DNA of 64,000 nt from contig NC_063181.1 in the NCBI RefSeq assembly GCF_023159225.1, forward strand, positions 20,486,073 through 20,550,072, written 5' to 3'. Below are positions 46,016 to 58,379 of the stretch, piece by piece (position 1 is the first letter of the stretch; each line of letters begins with the position of its first letter). The notes under the pieces were generated by a model, which saw only the letters and a program-made list of their open reading frames with translations, was not told the DNA's origin and did no database searches. Origin of the DNA: Perognathus longimembris pacificus (Eukaryota; Chordata; Mammalia; Rodentia; Heteromyidae). A program made the position numbers and the translations under genes.

Positions 46016-46690
46016 ATTTTGACAAATGTATGCTGTCTTTAAAATAGGACCACCACCAAATTTGTATCAATTCCATCACCTATACCTCTCCAGTGTTTCC
46101 TTGGTTTTGTTTTGTTTTGTTTCCTTGGGGGTAGAAGATGGGGAGGTAATTCTGGGTAATACTGGGTTTTGAAGTCAGTGACTCACTCTTGTTCAGTTTG
46201 TTTGTTCAGGTGCTTGAGCACATTTTTAGTTCTCTTTTTGATGGTTATTTTAGAGCTTCACAGACTTTTCTGCCATTGCTGGCTTTGAACTCTTACCATC
46301 CATGTCTCAGCCTTCTGAGTAGCTCAGAATACAAGCTTGGGCCACCAGCTACCACTGCCCATGTTTCCTTGTAGTCTTTTCTTGTCATCACAGTTATCCT
46401 TACACTCAGGGAAGAACTGATTTAATTCCATTTCTAATGTTTTTTTCCCTTTGAGACATGTAAATAGTTATACACTTTCATATATTTCCTTTATTTTGCT
46501 CAGTGTCCTTAATATTCATCCATATGTTATGCATATCAAAAGTTGTTCCTTTCTTCCCACTAAGCACTCTGATACTATTTGAGTATATGGCAATTTATTT
46601 TTTTCATTCACCAGGAGACAAGCATTTAGATTTCTCCCAGTGTGGAAGTATTGCAAATAAGCCTGTTATTAACACTCAGTTGTAGATCAT
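46016..46690 (-). mobile_element. Old LINE-1 3' fragment, split by a SINE
   Basis: Flanking parts at 46,016-46,103 and 46,371-46,690 resemble the complement of an old L1 3' region (TTCATCCATATGTTATGCAT, GAGTATATGGCAATTTATTT, GTGTGGAAGTATTGCAAATA). Strongly diverged, so limits are approximate. Confidence 0.45.
46104..46361 (-). mobile_element. Composite SINE (B1-like plus right monomer)
   Basis: Inverted copy. A T/TTTTG-rich left end, right-monomer remnants (GGTGCTTGAGCACA), then inverted B1 (CAGCCTTCTGAGTAGCTCAG, GGGCCACCAGCTACC). Direct repeats TGTTTCCTTG at 46,094-46,103 and 46,362-46,371. Confidence 0.75.
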
Positions 46691-46740
46691 TATTTAGAAT
46701 TTTAAGGTCTTCAATGCAAAAAAATAACAATTTAAGATTA

Positions 46741-46957
46741 GGGGTCTGGGGATATAGCCTAGTGGCAAGAGTGCCTGCCTCGGATACACGAGGCCCTAGG
46801 TTCGATTCCCCAGCACCACATATACAGAAAATGGCCAGAAGCGGCGCTGTGGCTCAAGTGGCAGAGTGCTAGCCTTGAGCAGGAAGAAGCCAGGGACAGT
46901 GCTCAGGCCCTGAGTCCAAGGCCCAGGACTGGCCAAAAAAAAAAAAAAAAAAAAAAA
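46741..46957 (+). mobile_element. IDL-Geo-like dimeric SINE, young copy
   Basis: Complete plus-strand copy with an uninterrupted A24-like tail and AAGATTA at 46,734-46,740 and 46,957-46,963 as target duplication (it may extend by GGG). Left monomer with hairpin GCCTCG/CGAGGC at 46,777-46,794. B-box GGTTCGATTCC is intact. Apparently one of the youngest insertions. Confidence 0.94.
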
Positions 46958-46969
46958 AGATTAGGGAAT

Positions 46970-47890
46970 ACTAGATATATTACAGAAAAACAACAACAAC
47001 ATTGAATGGAAACCCAAAAGAACATGCTTATTTTCATATGGCATGATCTTCACTAACGTAGTCAAAGGTCATTATTTCAGATCATACTCATTGCTTCCTT
47101 TACTTAACCATATCGTCAAGATGACAGAAAAAGTACAGAAAATAATAAGAGAAAAACTGGAATAGTGTGTGGAGTTTTTATAAAAGTGCTCTATTCATTG
47201 TTGCAATGTCCTCTAATAATTGTACAACAGTAACAATGACAACAACAATATAATTAGAAATAGGCACGTTCACATATAATTCTTGCCATAGTTCAAGACA
47301 TTTATACTTGTCTTTTGCTTCTATTAAATCACTTCTTTTAAAATTAACTTTTAATGATAAATAAGCATTATTATTAATTTATGAGTAAGATCTGCAGGTG
47401 ATAAAAGACTAGACTAAATTTACCTAGGTAGTCATTGGCAAATATGTAAAGGAATTACAGAGTCTATGATTTTACAATCCATTCAGTACTACTTTAATAA
47501 ATGAGTAGCTATTTTCAGAAACTGAGCAGTTATTCCACCTAATGCATTCCAGACAGGAGAAACCTAATCTTCAGCATTGAAGGAACACACAAAAGATGTC
47601 CTACCCAAGATGTAGAAAGATTTGTTTCTTTCTACTGCCCATGTATGTCCTGTAGCTCTAACATTTCTTACACAGGGCTACACACAAAAGCACTGAAGTT
47701 GCTATTTTTTGTTATAGTGGTACTGAAACTAATTCTTGGAAATTAAACACAGAAGTAAAGTCTTTATAAGTATATGTATACTATTCAATAATATGTATAT
47801 ATTATCAAATGGTATTATTATATTATAATGGTATTACTATATCCACAAAACACTGAAAAAGCAAAGTCAAGAAATCAGTTACTAATCAAA
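46970..47890. other. Unique AT-rich sequence, no gene seen
   Basis: Nothing recognisable apart from short TA-rich patches near 47,770-47,840. Confidence 0.5.
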
Positions 47891-47894
47891 GAAC

Positions 47895-48425
47895 AATTTT
47901 TTAAATTTAATTTTATTGTCTAGGTGATGTACAGGTTACAGTTACATAGTAAGGTAGTGAGTCCATTTCTTGTCAAACATTTTACCTCCTCCCATATTTT
48001 TCTCCCACCTGCCCTCGTCCCCAATCCCCACCCCCAGAGTTGTACAATTAATTTCTAAAATATTTTCTTGTGAGTATCACTGTTGCACTGGTTCACCCTT
48101 TACCCTTTGTCCACCATTTCGATATTCTCCTTCCCTTCCCTAATTCAGATAAACATATATACAATACCTAGGGTACCAAAATCAAATATGGGGTAAATAG
48201 GGCCTAAACCATAGGGAAGATAAACAAAAAAGAAAAGAAATAATTTCACATAATACATTAAAAATAACAACAGTGTTAAACCACTTATTTCTATAACTTG
48301 GAATTGATTTTGCTTAGCATCACCTTGTATGATCATATATATGCACATAGCTGTTGAGCTATTGTGATCCTCTGCTAGGACTATCCTACATGTGAACTAA
48401 TTATTACCAATGAGGCAAATCAAAA
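47895..48425 (-). mobile_element. Old LINE-1 3' UTR
   Basis: TTTAATTTTATTGTCTAGGT, GATGTACAGGTTACAGTTAC, pyrimidine-rich block (CCTCCTCCCATATTTTTCTC), GAGTATCACTGTTGCACTGG, then GCTTAGCATCACCTTGTATG and GATCCTCTGCTAGGACTATC. These are, in inverted order, the tail, purine block and ORF2-proximal 3' UTR motifs of the L1 copies in this window. Confidence 0.75.
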
Positions 48426-48513
48426 AGCTTTTTTATGTTTATTATCAAAACAAAAATATTTTTCTATTTTTCTATATTATATTTACATATTTTATTTCAT
48501 TTTTATTATCTTT

Positions 48514-48758
48514 TCTTTTTCTTTCTTTCTGTCTTTTTTTCTATTTTCTTTTTTTTTTTTTTTTTTTTTTGCCAGTCCTGGGGCTTGGACTTGGGGCCTG
48601 AGCACTGTCCCTGGCTTCTTTTAGCTCAAGGCTAGTACTCTACCACTTGAGCCACAGCATCACACCTGACTGTTTCAGTTTATGTGGTGTTGAGGAAATG
48701 AACCCAGGGCTTTGTGCATGCTAGGCAAGCACTCTACCACTACGCCACATTCCCACCC
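48514..48758 (-). mobile_element. IDL-Geo-like dimeric SINE, older copy
   Basis: Inverted copy with a mixed T/C-rich tail (48,514-48,570). It has near-matching flanks around 48,496-48,513 and 48,759-48,776 (TTCATTTTTATTATCTTT against TTCACTTTTATTATCTTT). The left monomer has drifted (GTGCATGCTAGGCAAGC). Confidence 0.88.
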
Positions 48759-48882
48759 TTCACTTTTATTATCTTTAAGAAATTGTACAAAATAATTTCA
48801 GTTCAACATTTCAATTTGTGAGTACAGGGGAAATCAGTACTACCTTGTCTGTCATTCTCTTCTCAAGGATCTCAACCCCAGA

Positions 48883-48883
<1 letters not shown>

Positions 48884-48962
<79 letters not shown>

Positions 48963-49101
48963 GTCTGTCTGTCTCCGTCTCTGTCTCTGTCTCTCTGTCT
49001 CTCTGCCTCTCTCTCTCTCTCTCTCCCTCTCTCCCTCTCTCCCTCCCTCCCTTCCACTCTTCTTCCATCTCCCCCTCCCTCTCCCCCTCTCCCCCCTCCC
49101 C
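48884..49101 (+). repeat. (CT)n / (CTGT)n / (CCCT)n pyrimidine tract
   Basis: CTCT units for about 75 bases, then CTGT and CTCTGT units, then CCCTCT and CCCTCC blocks, with rare G interruptions. The long serine/leucine and glutamate/arginine frames here are low-complexity products. Confidence 0.97.
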
Positions 49102-49540
49102 CCGAGCAAATTGTGTTTCAGGTCCTTGGTGTTCATTTTCTTAAATTGTCAGTTAATTATCCAAAGAAGTTACAATTACTGAAAACAAATTATATTGGAA
49201 CAGTTTTTGGAGTTGAAACTTAGAGGTTTAAAAGTTGATTATAAATAAAATAAATTGAAATCCATAAAATTTCAAACAATATATAGTAAACATAATGTTT
49301 TATACATTAAATTTTAGAATAAGACATTCTCATAGAATGACAAATAATTTAAATGTATAACTATTAGTTGAATTTTTAAGATTTTCTTCTACATTTTTAA
49401 TATAGAAGGGCTTTGGTTATTAGCGTATAAGTGACATTATCTCCTCATATTCATGATGACCTTCTCCACACTTTAACTGTTCATTGTTGAGAAAAGCCAA
49501 TGAAGTTTAGATGCAAAAGTTAGAGCAATTTCTTGACTGA
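49102..49540. other. Unique AT-rich sequence, no gene seen
   Basis: Nothing recognisable. Confidence 0.45.
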
Positions 49541-49544
49541 GATG

Positions 49545-50260
49545 GTTGAAATATGTTCCCTGAAAAGATACATTATAGTCCTAGCTTCAGAAGATGTAAA
49601 TGTGACATGATTTGCTTAAAACTACGTCTTGACAGATGCCCTCAAAATAGGAGGTCTTTAGTGTATACCTTAAAGCAGATTACTAATGTCTATTAGTGAC
49701 AAAAATTTTGGACACTGAGAAAGGAAAAATAGAGGACAATAAGTATTCGGGGACAGGCTGCAGGACCTCTGTGAAGACAGATTTTGATGTTACTGTCTCT
49801 ATGTGGGAACACCCAGAAATATAAGTACATGGAAGTACCCTCTGGGAAAGATTCACAGGAAGTTGGCTCTAACCAGTAACTTGATTACAGATTTCAAGTC
49901 CACAGAATCATGACCCAACAAGTTGTTTTGTTTTGTTCCCTGCTGTTGTTGTTTTGTTGTTGTTTGTTTATTAAGTATAGACCCTGGGGGCTAAACTCAG
50001 GACCACAACTGTCTGGAACCTTCTTTAGCTCAAGGTATTTGAGTCTCAGCTCTACTTACAGCTTTTGTTAGTTTATGGGAGGTAAGGGTCTCAAAGCTTT
50101 CCTGCCTGGGCTGGCTTTTAACTTGGATCCTCAAGTCTCAGCCTCCTGAGGTAGCTAGGATTACAGATGTGAGTCACCTGCACCAAGGACAGCTGTTGTT
50201 TTAAGCTACTCAGTCTGTAGCATTATAATTTGGCACCTCCAGAAGACAGAGTAATAAATC
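49545..50260 (+). mobile_element. MaLR-type LTR remnant (MLT1-like), split by a SINE
   Basis: Order of motifs: GGTTGAAATATGTTCCCTGA, TATAGTCCTAGCTTCAGAAG, ATGTAAATGTGACATGATTT, CGTCTTGACAGATG, AATTTTGGACACTGAG, TGTGAAGACAGATTTTG, GATTTCAAGTCCACAGAATC, and after the SINE TTGTTTTAAGCTACTCAGTC and GTAGCATTATAATTTGGCAC. This follows the mammalian MLT1/MaLR LTR pattern as I remember it. Non-coding ancient LTR with no internal genes. Confidence 0.68.
49951..50190 (-). mobile_element. Composite SINE (B1-like plus right monomer) inside the LTR
   Basis: Inverted copy. TTAGTATAG-like start, ACCTTCTTTAGCTCAAGGTA (right monomer), then GGTCTCAAAGCTTTCCTGCC and CTCAGCCTCCTGAGGTAGCT (inverted B1). Flanking GCTGTTGTT near 49,942-49,950 and 50,192-50,200 is a likely target duplication, although the left one lies in a GTT-rich run. 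Confidence 0.78.
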
Positions 50261-50264
50261 AGGA

Positions 50265-53200
50265 GGTTGCTATTACAGATTTAAAATAAGCATTTTAAAA
50301 TACCTGCTCTCTATTAGGATCATATTAGAGATGGACAACACACTATTCATCAAGGTGTATTATAAAAGTAAGTTATATATAGGCTACCAAGCAAAAGGGC
50401 ACCATATTGGAATTACATTCCTTTGAAGGACAAGCAAGCATTTTAATTTCCTGTACCTCTCAGTGAATCCATGTTAAGGTCCTTGATTTTATATGCAAGC
50501 ATTTTCCAATTTTCTATAACATGAGTTCTCTTGTTTGTCCAATATATGCTGGTATGCTTTCTCATTTCAGGGTTATATACCACTCAATTGTGTCAAATGA
50601 AGGTGGAATTGAAATTTTATGCAAAAAGAAATTGTGTTCTAATGAACAAAGAAAACAAGGAGGTAATAAAAAAGAATCTTTCTATCAAAATCTATTCTTC
50701 ACCCTTTCTTTGTTATTTTTTCAAGGATTTGAGGAACATGAGACACTACTGATAGTTCTTCAATATCAAGAATGAAAGAAAGGTAGGAAGGAAGGAAAGA
50801 AAGAATGAAGGAAGGAAGGAAAGAAGGAAGGAAGGAAGGAAGGAAGGGACAGTTAATATAAAATGATGCAAAAGACCTCCGTGTTTTTACTCAAAGCATT
50901 CTTGGCAGAATTGCTTCATATTTCAAATATTCTGTTCAGTAATCACAATACAAAGAAACAACAGCCATTGTATTTTGTTAAATATTCTATGGTTATTAGC
51001 TTGGCATAAGTATTCTCCCCCTTTCCCTCTGCTCATTCCTAAAATCCCAAATTGATTTATCACCTTCAGATTCTAAACAATCAATAACAGAATTTAAATA
51101 AACTCTAGGAATAAATTTGGAAGGAATACCATCATATTGGCTAATTCAGCAAGACTATTTTACTTGCAGATAAGCTGAATTTGATTTGTTACCTGCCAAG
51201 TGTGGCAGCTCAATCCTAGACCTGTTATTGAAGGATCAGGGGGGAAATGGTGCTAAATGAGCTTAGCGGTCAACAAGGCCTCTCACTGAAACAGCATCCC
51301 TCCATCCTGGCTTGAACCCTCTTATCCCAAGATCACACACGCATCTCTCTTCCATCTGCTAGCACGGAAGGGCAGGTTGATGTTACAACAAACCAATTCC
51401 ACCCCATGTATTGATTTACACTCTGCTTCTCTAGACATCAATTGCAGTTAAATCTCTCCTTTCTTCCTTGTTATCATCAGTCTGGGCATAGATTTCAAGT
51501 TTGTTATTTTTCTGAAAAAAATGTGAAAGGAAAAAATGAGCAGTCACTTGAGATATGTCAGACACATATAGTTACTATGTCAATAATTTAATTGATATTG
51601 CCAGTGGTAAAATAATTTTTTTAACGTTCAGTTCATTTGTGTAGTTTTCTATACATGAATGGTAGTTCTACCTGGAAAATATATTCCATGGCACAGATGA
51701 AACCTAACAGGACAAACATAACTACTAGAATCATTAGGTCTGTCATTTTGCTTTCTGCACACAATACTTTGCAAGGATATAATAACACAAGTGCTCACTT
51801 AAAGGAGATTTCTCTAACACCTGGACTAGAAACCATATAAAAGTGACAGCTCTATGATTATGCTCTTTCTGGTCAATTTCAATCAGTTCCTTAATGTGAC
51901 TTTAATGATGTTTTTTAGTGTTCATTTCATTTTTTTTTTTTTTACATTACTCCAATAGCATTTCCCTTCAACCACTGTGATTTTTTCATTAGGATGATTA
52001 TAATGGAAGATAACTCTCAGTAGAAATGTATGAGGCACTCTTGTTATCCATGTGCCATTGTTACTACGCATTAATTGCTCCAGTCTGTTATGTGAATGAG
52101 TATTTAAGGAGATTTTAATCCCTGAACTGCAGCATTCATTGTAATTCTGTATACTAAAGATCCTATGACATTATAGTGATAAAATTGGTAGTATTGCCCA
52201 CAAGCCTCGATCTCCTACAAGTTAAGCGGAGTTAAAGTGTTGGATATATTTTAATTTGTAAATAATTTGCTACTAACTTACCTTGATGAGCTAAATTAGA
52301 CTTTGAAAAAATCATTCCAGTTAAACTTTCATAAATACTGCTAAAGTAAGGACTGAATTACCCGGTTGATTTCTTGCTCTCATTTGCAAACCATGCTTCA
52401 ATTAAGCTCCTGGTATGGGCTAGCAGTTATGAATAATGAGGAACTATCACACAGCTCCTTGCACCTAAGAGAAAGATGTAAAATGCACTGAACCCATCAA
52501 GACAGGGATTTAGGTCATTAACTCAACCATAGATCTGAAAACATCTCAAAAAGTGGGTCAGTTTGTCAAAGATATAAACACGACATGACAGAAACAGTTT
52601 CTAAAACTGAAGTGCACAATTACAAGTCACATCAAAAGTAATCAATGCAATTCATTATAAAAATCTGTTGTTTAGGGCAACTGAAGTCAAGTTCAAAGTA
52701 AAGGTATACTTGTCTTTCTCTTGGGATGATAAAAAGGTTAGAATGATAGGATGGCAACATTATCAAAGAGTTGTAAATATATGACATACTGTGTTGGCAT
52801 TTAAAAACTTCCTTTTTCAAGCCCAGCACTTCTATCACCATAGAGATGGATTTTACAAAGGCTATATTAATTAGATGCAAATGGCTGCAAGGGAAACAGA
52901 ACCTTTTAGTTTTTAAGGACTGGGACTTAAATCTGACATGTTATGAGGTATAATAAAGAAACCATATTGTCAATTGAACATACTGAATTAGATATGCAAT
53001 CCCTCCAGGAAAGGTCACTTGAGTTGTCATGAAAGAAATTGTTTTGAAACAAGTGTGAAGACTCGTGTTTTATAAAGTTAAGGAATGATAGGATGAGAAT
53101 CATTGAAATATGTAAATGTAATGACAGAATACCTATCAAGGTAACAAGAAATATACAGAGTAAAGTCCCAAGATTCCTTTGTCCATGAATGACAAAAGCA

Positions 53201-53330
53201 ATCAAATTAGTTAATTTGATCACTTTTTGACTACGAAGTTAATCATAACTTCGACTTTTACACTGAAAGTTAAATAAATACATCATATGTTTAATATGCT
53301 TTTAATTTATTGGTTTTTAAAAAATATTTG
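50265..53330. other. Unique sequence with one GGAA microsatellite
   Basis: About 3 kb without a recognisable transposon. Open frames at 50,521-50,775, 52,632-52,880 and 52,927-53,223 have no recognisable domain. The 51,170-51,480 stretch is of higher complexity but unidentified. Confidence 0.45.
50773..50848 (+). repeat. (GGAA)n / (GAAA)n microsatellite
   Basis: Purine-only run of AAGG and AAAG units with one T interruption. Confidence 0.9.
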
Positions 53331-53334
53331 GCAA

Positions 53335-53530
53335 TGATTGATTATGGTAATTCTTACCTGTAATCTCTGCTACTTGAGAGTCAGTGGGCAGATTGCATTC
53401 CCTGACTGACTGATTCAAAATAGATTTTATTTGAAGGACATACTAAGATTTAAAAGAGAAAGAAAAAAAGTAAAAAGAAGGATGGGATCATGATCCCCCT
53501 TAAGCCATGGGTTCTATCTTCAGCACCGAA
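53335..53530 (+). mobile_element. Probable old composite B1/ID-like SINE
   Basis: GGTAATTCTTACCTGTAATC, TCTGCTACTTGAGAGTCAG, then an A-rich middle and GGTTCTATCTTCAGCACCGA with a short A tail. The order fits the B1-like plus ID-like composite, but the divergence is high. Confidence 0.5.
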
Positions 53531-53539
53531 AAAAATATT

Positions 53540-54193
53540 CACATTGAGGTTCATAAATATATAAAGACATCACTGAAAGGCACTGGAGGATCAGTCTTTC
53601 TCCTTTTCAGAGATAGTAGGGCAGAACTAATTTACAGAAACACAACCTATTGTTGGATAATAGGCTAAGAATGCTTCACCAAGCAATATCTAACCTCCTG
53701 AAACATGGAGCTTCTGTAGCTGCAAACTTGTAAAGACATTTCTGCAGTGCCCACTTTCTCCTTGGAAAGATAGCCATTGGCCATCTGATATGCAAGGTAC
53801 AGGTCCAGTCCCAATATCCTTCAACATGAAATTAACGGATTTCATGAACATGAAATTAAAGAAATAATGCATACTTATTATATCTTACCAATAGGACTTT
53901 ATTGTATATGTCTACCAAATATACTTTTTTTGTCTACACATGTAGTCCATGTTTATGTTAAGATTAAAACATTTCTCCATGCTTTGACTTATATGTGACT
54001 TATCTATGCAATCATCAATATGTTAATATCAGTGTTGATGTGTTTAAATTAACTCTATGTCATTGCTAGCAGACTGTAAGACTCACTGCTTAAAATAGAA
54101 TATTATATGGCATGCAACAGAATTCTTCTAACAATGTTACTGTGGTCCTTGTTTCTAGTATGTTATACCATCTAGATTCCCTGATCTGGTGGC
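53540..54193. other. Unique sequence, no gene seen
   Basis: Nothing recognisable; the 60-codon minus-strand frame at 53,690-53,872 has no domain. Confidence 0.45.
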
Positions 54194-54208
54194 AAAAGCC
54201 AATGTGTA

Positions 54209-55190
54209 CAGGGATGTTGGAGCGAGCTTATGTTGGAGGGGATGTGGCCAAAAGGGAACCCTACTCCATTGTTGGTGGGAATGTAAACTGGTTCAGCCAC
54301 TCTGGAAAGTAGTATGGAGATTCTTCAGAAGGCTAAACATAGAGCACCCCTAGGATCCAACAGCCCCAGTTTTGGGCATCTACCCAAAAGATCACAAACA
54401 AGAAGACACTAAAGCCACCAGCACAACAATGTTCATTGCAGCACAATATGCCATAGCTAAAATATGGACCCAACCCAGATGCCACTCAGTAGATGAATGG
54501 ATCAGGAAAATGTGGTACATATACACAATGGAATTTTATGCCTCTATCAGAAAGAATGACATTGCCCCATTCATAAGGAAATTGAAGGACTTGGAAAAAA
54601 TTATACTAAGTGAAGTGAGCCAGACCTAAAGAAACATGGACTCTACGGTCTCCCTCATAGGGAATAATTAGCACAGGTTTAGGCAAGTCACAGCAGAGGA
54701 TCACAAGAGTCTAATAGCTATATCCTTATGAACACATAAGATGAGGCTAAGTGAAATGAACTCCATGTTATGGAAATGAGTGTTATATCACTGTTGTTAT
54801 TATTTTCAACATGCCATGTAAAACTGTAGCTTCTTTTCTTGATTATCCTTTTGTATCCCCTTCCTGTCATTGTACCCGCACTATCACTGTGTCTCATCTG
54901 AGTATACTGGATACTCTATATACTGGTATTAGAACTAGGGAAGAGAAAGGGAATATCAAAATCAAGGAACAAAGTATAAAAAGACAAACGACTCCAAAAC
55001 AATACTTGCAAAACCATTTGGTGTAAAACAATTGAACAACTCATGGGGGAACAGGGGAAGAGGGAGGGGGGAGGGAGAGAAGTGAGGGAAGGGGTAACAC
55101 ATAGTACAAGAAGTGTCCCCAAGGCCTAAGGTATGAAACTGTAACCTCTCTGTACATCACTTTGACAATAAATAAGTATATATATTTTTT
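54209..55190 (+). mobile_element. 5'-truncated LINE-1, younger 3' UTR group
   Basis: Flanked by AAAAGCCAATGTGTA (54,194-54,208) and AAAAGCCAGTGTGTA (55,191-55,205), a 15-bp target duplication with one difference. It contains the ORF2 C-terminus: SIVGGNVNWFSHSGK at the end of the first frame, and a frame at 54,372-54,629 with TTMFIAAQYAIAKIWTQPRC and ending at SEVSQT because of a TAA in the usual CAGACCC position. The complete 3' UTR has a G-rich tract at 55,045-55,090 and ends GTAACCTCTCTGTACATCAC then AATAAATAAG. Confidence 0.94.
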
Positions 55191-55209
55191 AAAAGCCAGT
55201 GTGTAATGA

Positions 55210-55598
55210 GGAAGCAGCAGAGACAATGAAGAGGGAGAGAACAAAGGTAACTAGAAAAGGCTGTGATGACCCCTATATTTATTTTTTTAAGGCCGGTTTC
55301 TCCTGCAGTTTTCTTATGTATTATTTAATACACAAAGTTCTATGAAAATGAGTACATTTTAGATGATCTACTGTACAGTAAAAAATAGTCAGATTAAAGA
55401 TAGATAATGAATAATATTAGTTATCTCTACTTCTGATAGAAGCATTATGAAATATATGGTATTACACTCTCTATGCTATTCATGCATCTTATCTTAGTTA
55501 TTAAATAAATGCATCATCAAGGAGGATGCACATGGGAGTTTACATAAACTCCATATCTTGGGCCATTTGAATGTTAAGTTTATAGAATTTTCCTTTTG
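55210..55598. other. Unique AT-rich sequence, no gene seen
   Basis: Nothing recognisable. Confidence 0.45.
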
Positions 55599-55599
55599 G

Positions 55600-55930
55600 A
55601 AATAACTATGGGAAAGCTGTGGTTTGGATGCTGAATGTCTCTCCAAGGTCCATTTATCAAATATTTTGCCCCAGAGTTGTGCTACTGGATGATGAGATTG
55701 GTGGAAGATCCTTAGGTTAATCAGAAAGACATTTGAAGGGCATGGGGCAACCCTTGCCCTTTCCTCTTTCATTTGACTTTCCCGCAATGAGAGGAACAGC
55801 TTTCTCTGCTGTGCTTTGTTGCTGTGATCTATCCCATCTCCACAGGACCAAACAGTATGTCAATTGATTATGGACTACAATGTTCAAAACTACCAGTCAA
55901 GATGTAGCAGTTATCTTCAAGGATTCATTT
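55600..55930 (+). mobile_element. Possible ancient LTR remnant (MaLR/MST-like)
   Basis: GTGGTTTGGATGCTGAATGT, GGATGATGAGATTGGTGGAA, GATCCTTAGGTTAATCAGAA and CTTTCCTCTTTC follow a familiar mammalian repeat pattern as I remember it (GTGGTTTGGAT.., ..AGGTCCTTAGGTCAT.., ..CCTCTTTC..). The family assignment is weak. Non-coding. Confidence 0.4.
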
Positions 55931-55934
55931 ATTC

Positions 55935-58375
55935 CTAGAATTTCTTTTATAATAGAAAGTTGGTTAAGAATCATGTTTATTTAAAAATAAATAATTATAA
56001 TCTTAAAGATTCAAACTCAAATTTCTCTTCAGTCCAATTTCCTCTATCTCAAACTGTTTGGGACCAAGTTAGAAATTGCATTAGCATTTTAATCGCATTT
56101 TAAGATAGACAAATAATCAATGAATATACAGGGATAAAAAGCACCTTCATATAATTTTTACATTAGAATTAAAAGTATTTTATTCACTCAAGTGGATATA
56201 TATATGTATATATATGTATATGTATATGACTAATATAGAAGTAAAATCTATCCCTGGTTAAAATTCGATAATATTAAATAATTGTTTAGTAGTAATAACT
56301 TGTTTAATTAAGAATATTTCTTAAACCATGCCATATGCAGTGTCCCTTATGGGATAAATAAAACTTCCTAGACCTGCTAATGTTCATTCTATAGGTGTTT
56401 GTGAAACTTATCAAATATTCAGAGTGCACACACATGCATCTTTGCTCTATCAATATTTATAGTCTGAAAACACATTATTGTTGCAAATATGTCAGGACAG
56501 TGAAAAATATCTTTTTATAAAGGGGCTATATAACAAAAGGAACTAGGACCATTATAATGATAATTATTTCTATCATTTATTGAATGACTTCTGAGTAATA
56601 CAAAGTGAAGCTACACGCAACTTGTAAAGGTCTCTCCTCTCATGAATGAAAATACAGAAATTATTTATATTCTTAGGTTATATCCATTAAATAGCAATAA
56701 AATTTAGAGTCATTTATTTGGACTTTGTATTAATGAAATTTCCCACCTTGCCTTTGTGATAACTTTGGCTGTCAGTTACTTCTTCTCTGCTTTACAGAGC
56801 TCAAATATGGTCTGGACTGAAAAGAACTTTGCTTTGCTTAACTTAAACCTAGGATTACCATGTCATCTGTCCCAGCTACAAAGGATCTACATTACAATCT
56901 GATAGGAGCTATTGTTGGGATAGATGATGAAAGTACAGGACACATTTTTATCACTTTGCTTTTATAAGTACATGTTAAGCCTTTACATATTTTCACTCCC
57001 ATTTATGTATGTTCCATTACAAAAGAAAGATTCTCAGTAATCACTGCTTTAGCTCCTAAGAATACAAAGTCTCAGTTTGTGTATCTATTGTGCAATAATC
57101 ACAGAGCTAACTAGCAAAGTAATCTGAGCTGGAGTAGAAGGCACTGAATGCCTGGCTCAGTCTACTTCCAGCTGTCCCTTCTGTATATGATGCAGTCACT
57201 AACACTCATTAGATGTAAGGTGGATATTTCTACTTCACAAACCTTAAGCACTCCATTAAAAAGTATATTCAACATAAGCAACAGAAGTGAGATTTGAGGA
57301 ATCCAAGAAACTTTCAATAAATTATAAATGTAGAATTTGAAATCAGATATCTTTTAATGCAGAATGAGTGGGTTTAAATATAACACCATAAAGAGAGCAA
57401 TATTACCACCAATGTAGGGTTTTTCCAATGGCTAAAAAATCAATAGGTATGTCCATGTAATTATTAAGATGCTAATATTTGTTCAGTAAACTTTGGATGT
57501 TCTGAAATTCTGCATTTTCAGCACATTGATGACAGATGCTTTGGATGTTTCCAGATCTGTTACCTGATTACTTTCATCCTTTCGTCATCTAACCTTCACG
57601 CCCTTACTTCTCCTACACCAATAATTTCATCTTCGAAATTATGATTGTCATCCAATGTGGTTGAGTAAAGATAATTCCCTAAGGGAGACTCACATCCTAA
57701 TCGTCACAGCCTATGCGTGGAAAGTGAATTATGGATGCAAATATACTATTATCCTTCCAGATGATAATCACCTTGTAAATATAGGAAAGCATCTGTGTTA
57801 TCCAGATGGATATATAGTATTCACTAAGTTCTTTATTAGTGAAGGAGATGTTTGGGTGAATAAGATGTAGCCTCCCGCTACTGATTTTGAAGGTAGTACA
57901 ATAAGGGATTTCTAGAAGTCAGAGAGAAGACAAGAAATGGTTTTCTTTAGCAAAGCTCAGCCAATATACATTTATCCAAGTGAGATCTATTTTAAGCCTG
58001 TGACCACTCCCTCTCCAAAAGGAAACATAATCAATGTATGTGGTTATTAGATATAGAATTTGACCAGTTTCTTTTATAAAACAATTTCACTCAGATTATT
58101 CACTTTCTAGAATTGTCCTCCACAATTTGAGTTTTGTCTGGTATCAGTATGGGGTATATATACTGTACCCACAGTAAAAGACATTTATAATGATTACAAG
58201 CTAATCCCAATCTGTAATACCTTTTGATTTTTGTTACATTGTGTACTTGAATCAAATAATTCATTACACAATTGGAAAATACTATTTGTAATGAGAATTG
58301 TAACAGTCAACTGCGTGATTAGCTTCTATTTGTCTTTGTAATATTTAATATAGGAGGAATGAATAGAAGTAGAGC
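55935..58375. other. Unique AT-rich sequence, small TA patch
   Basis: A TATATG run lies at about 56,196-56,228. The stretch near 57,600-57,880 (with a 71-codon frame at 57,655-57,870) may be an old LTR-like repeat, but I cannot support that firmly. No gene recognised. Confidence 0.4.
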
Positions 58376-58379
58376 ATGT

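Noticed and set aside
48811..49144. Ser/Leu-rich and Glu/Arg-rich frames on both strands
   Set aside because: Direct translation of CT/CTGT repeats, not genes.
57655..57870. 71-codon frame as a possible gene or old LTR segment
   Set aside because: No domain, start context or neighbouring structure; the repeat resemblance is too weak to assign.
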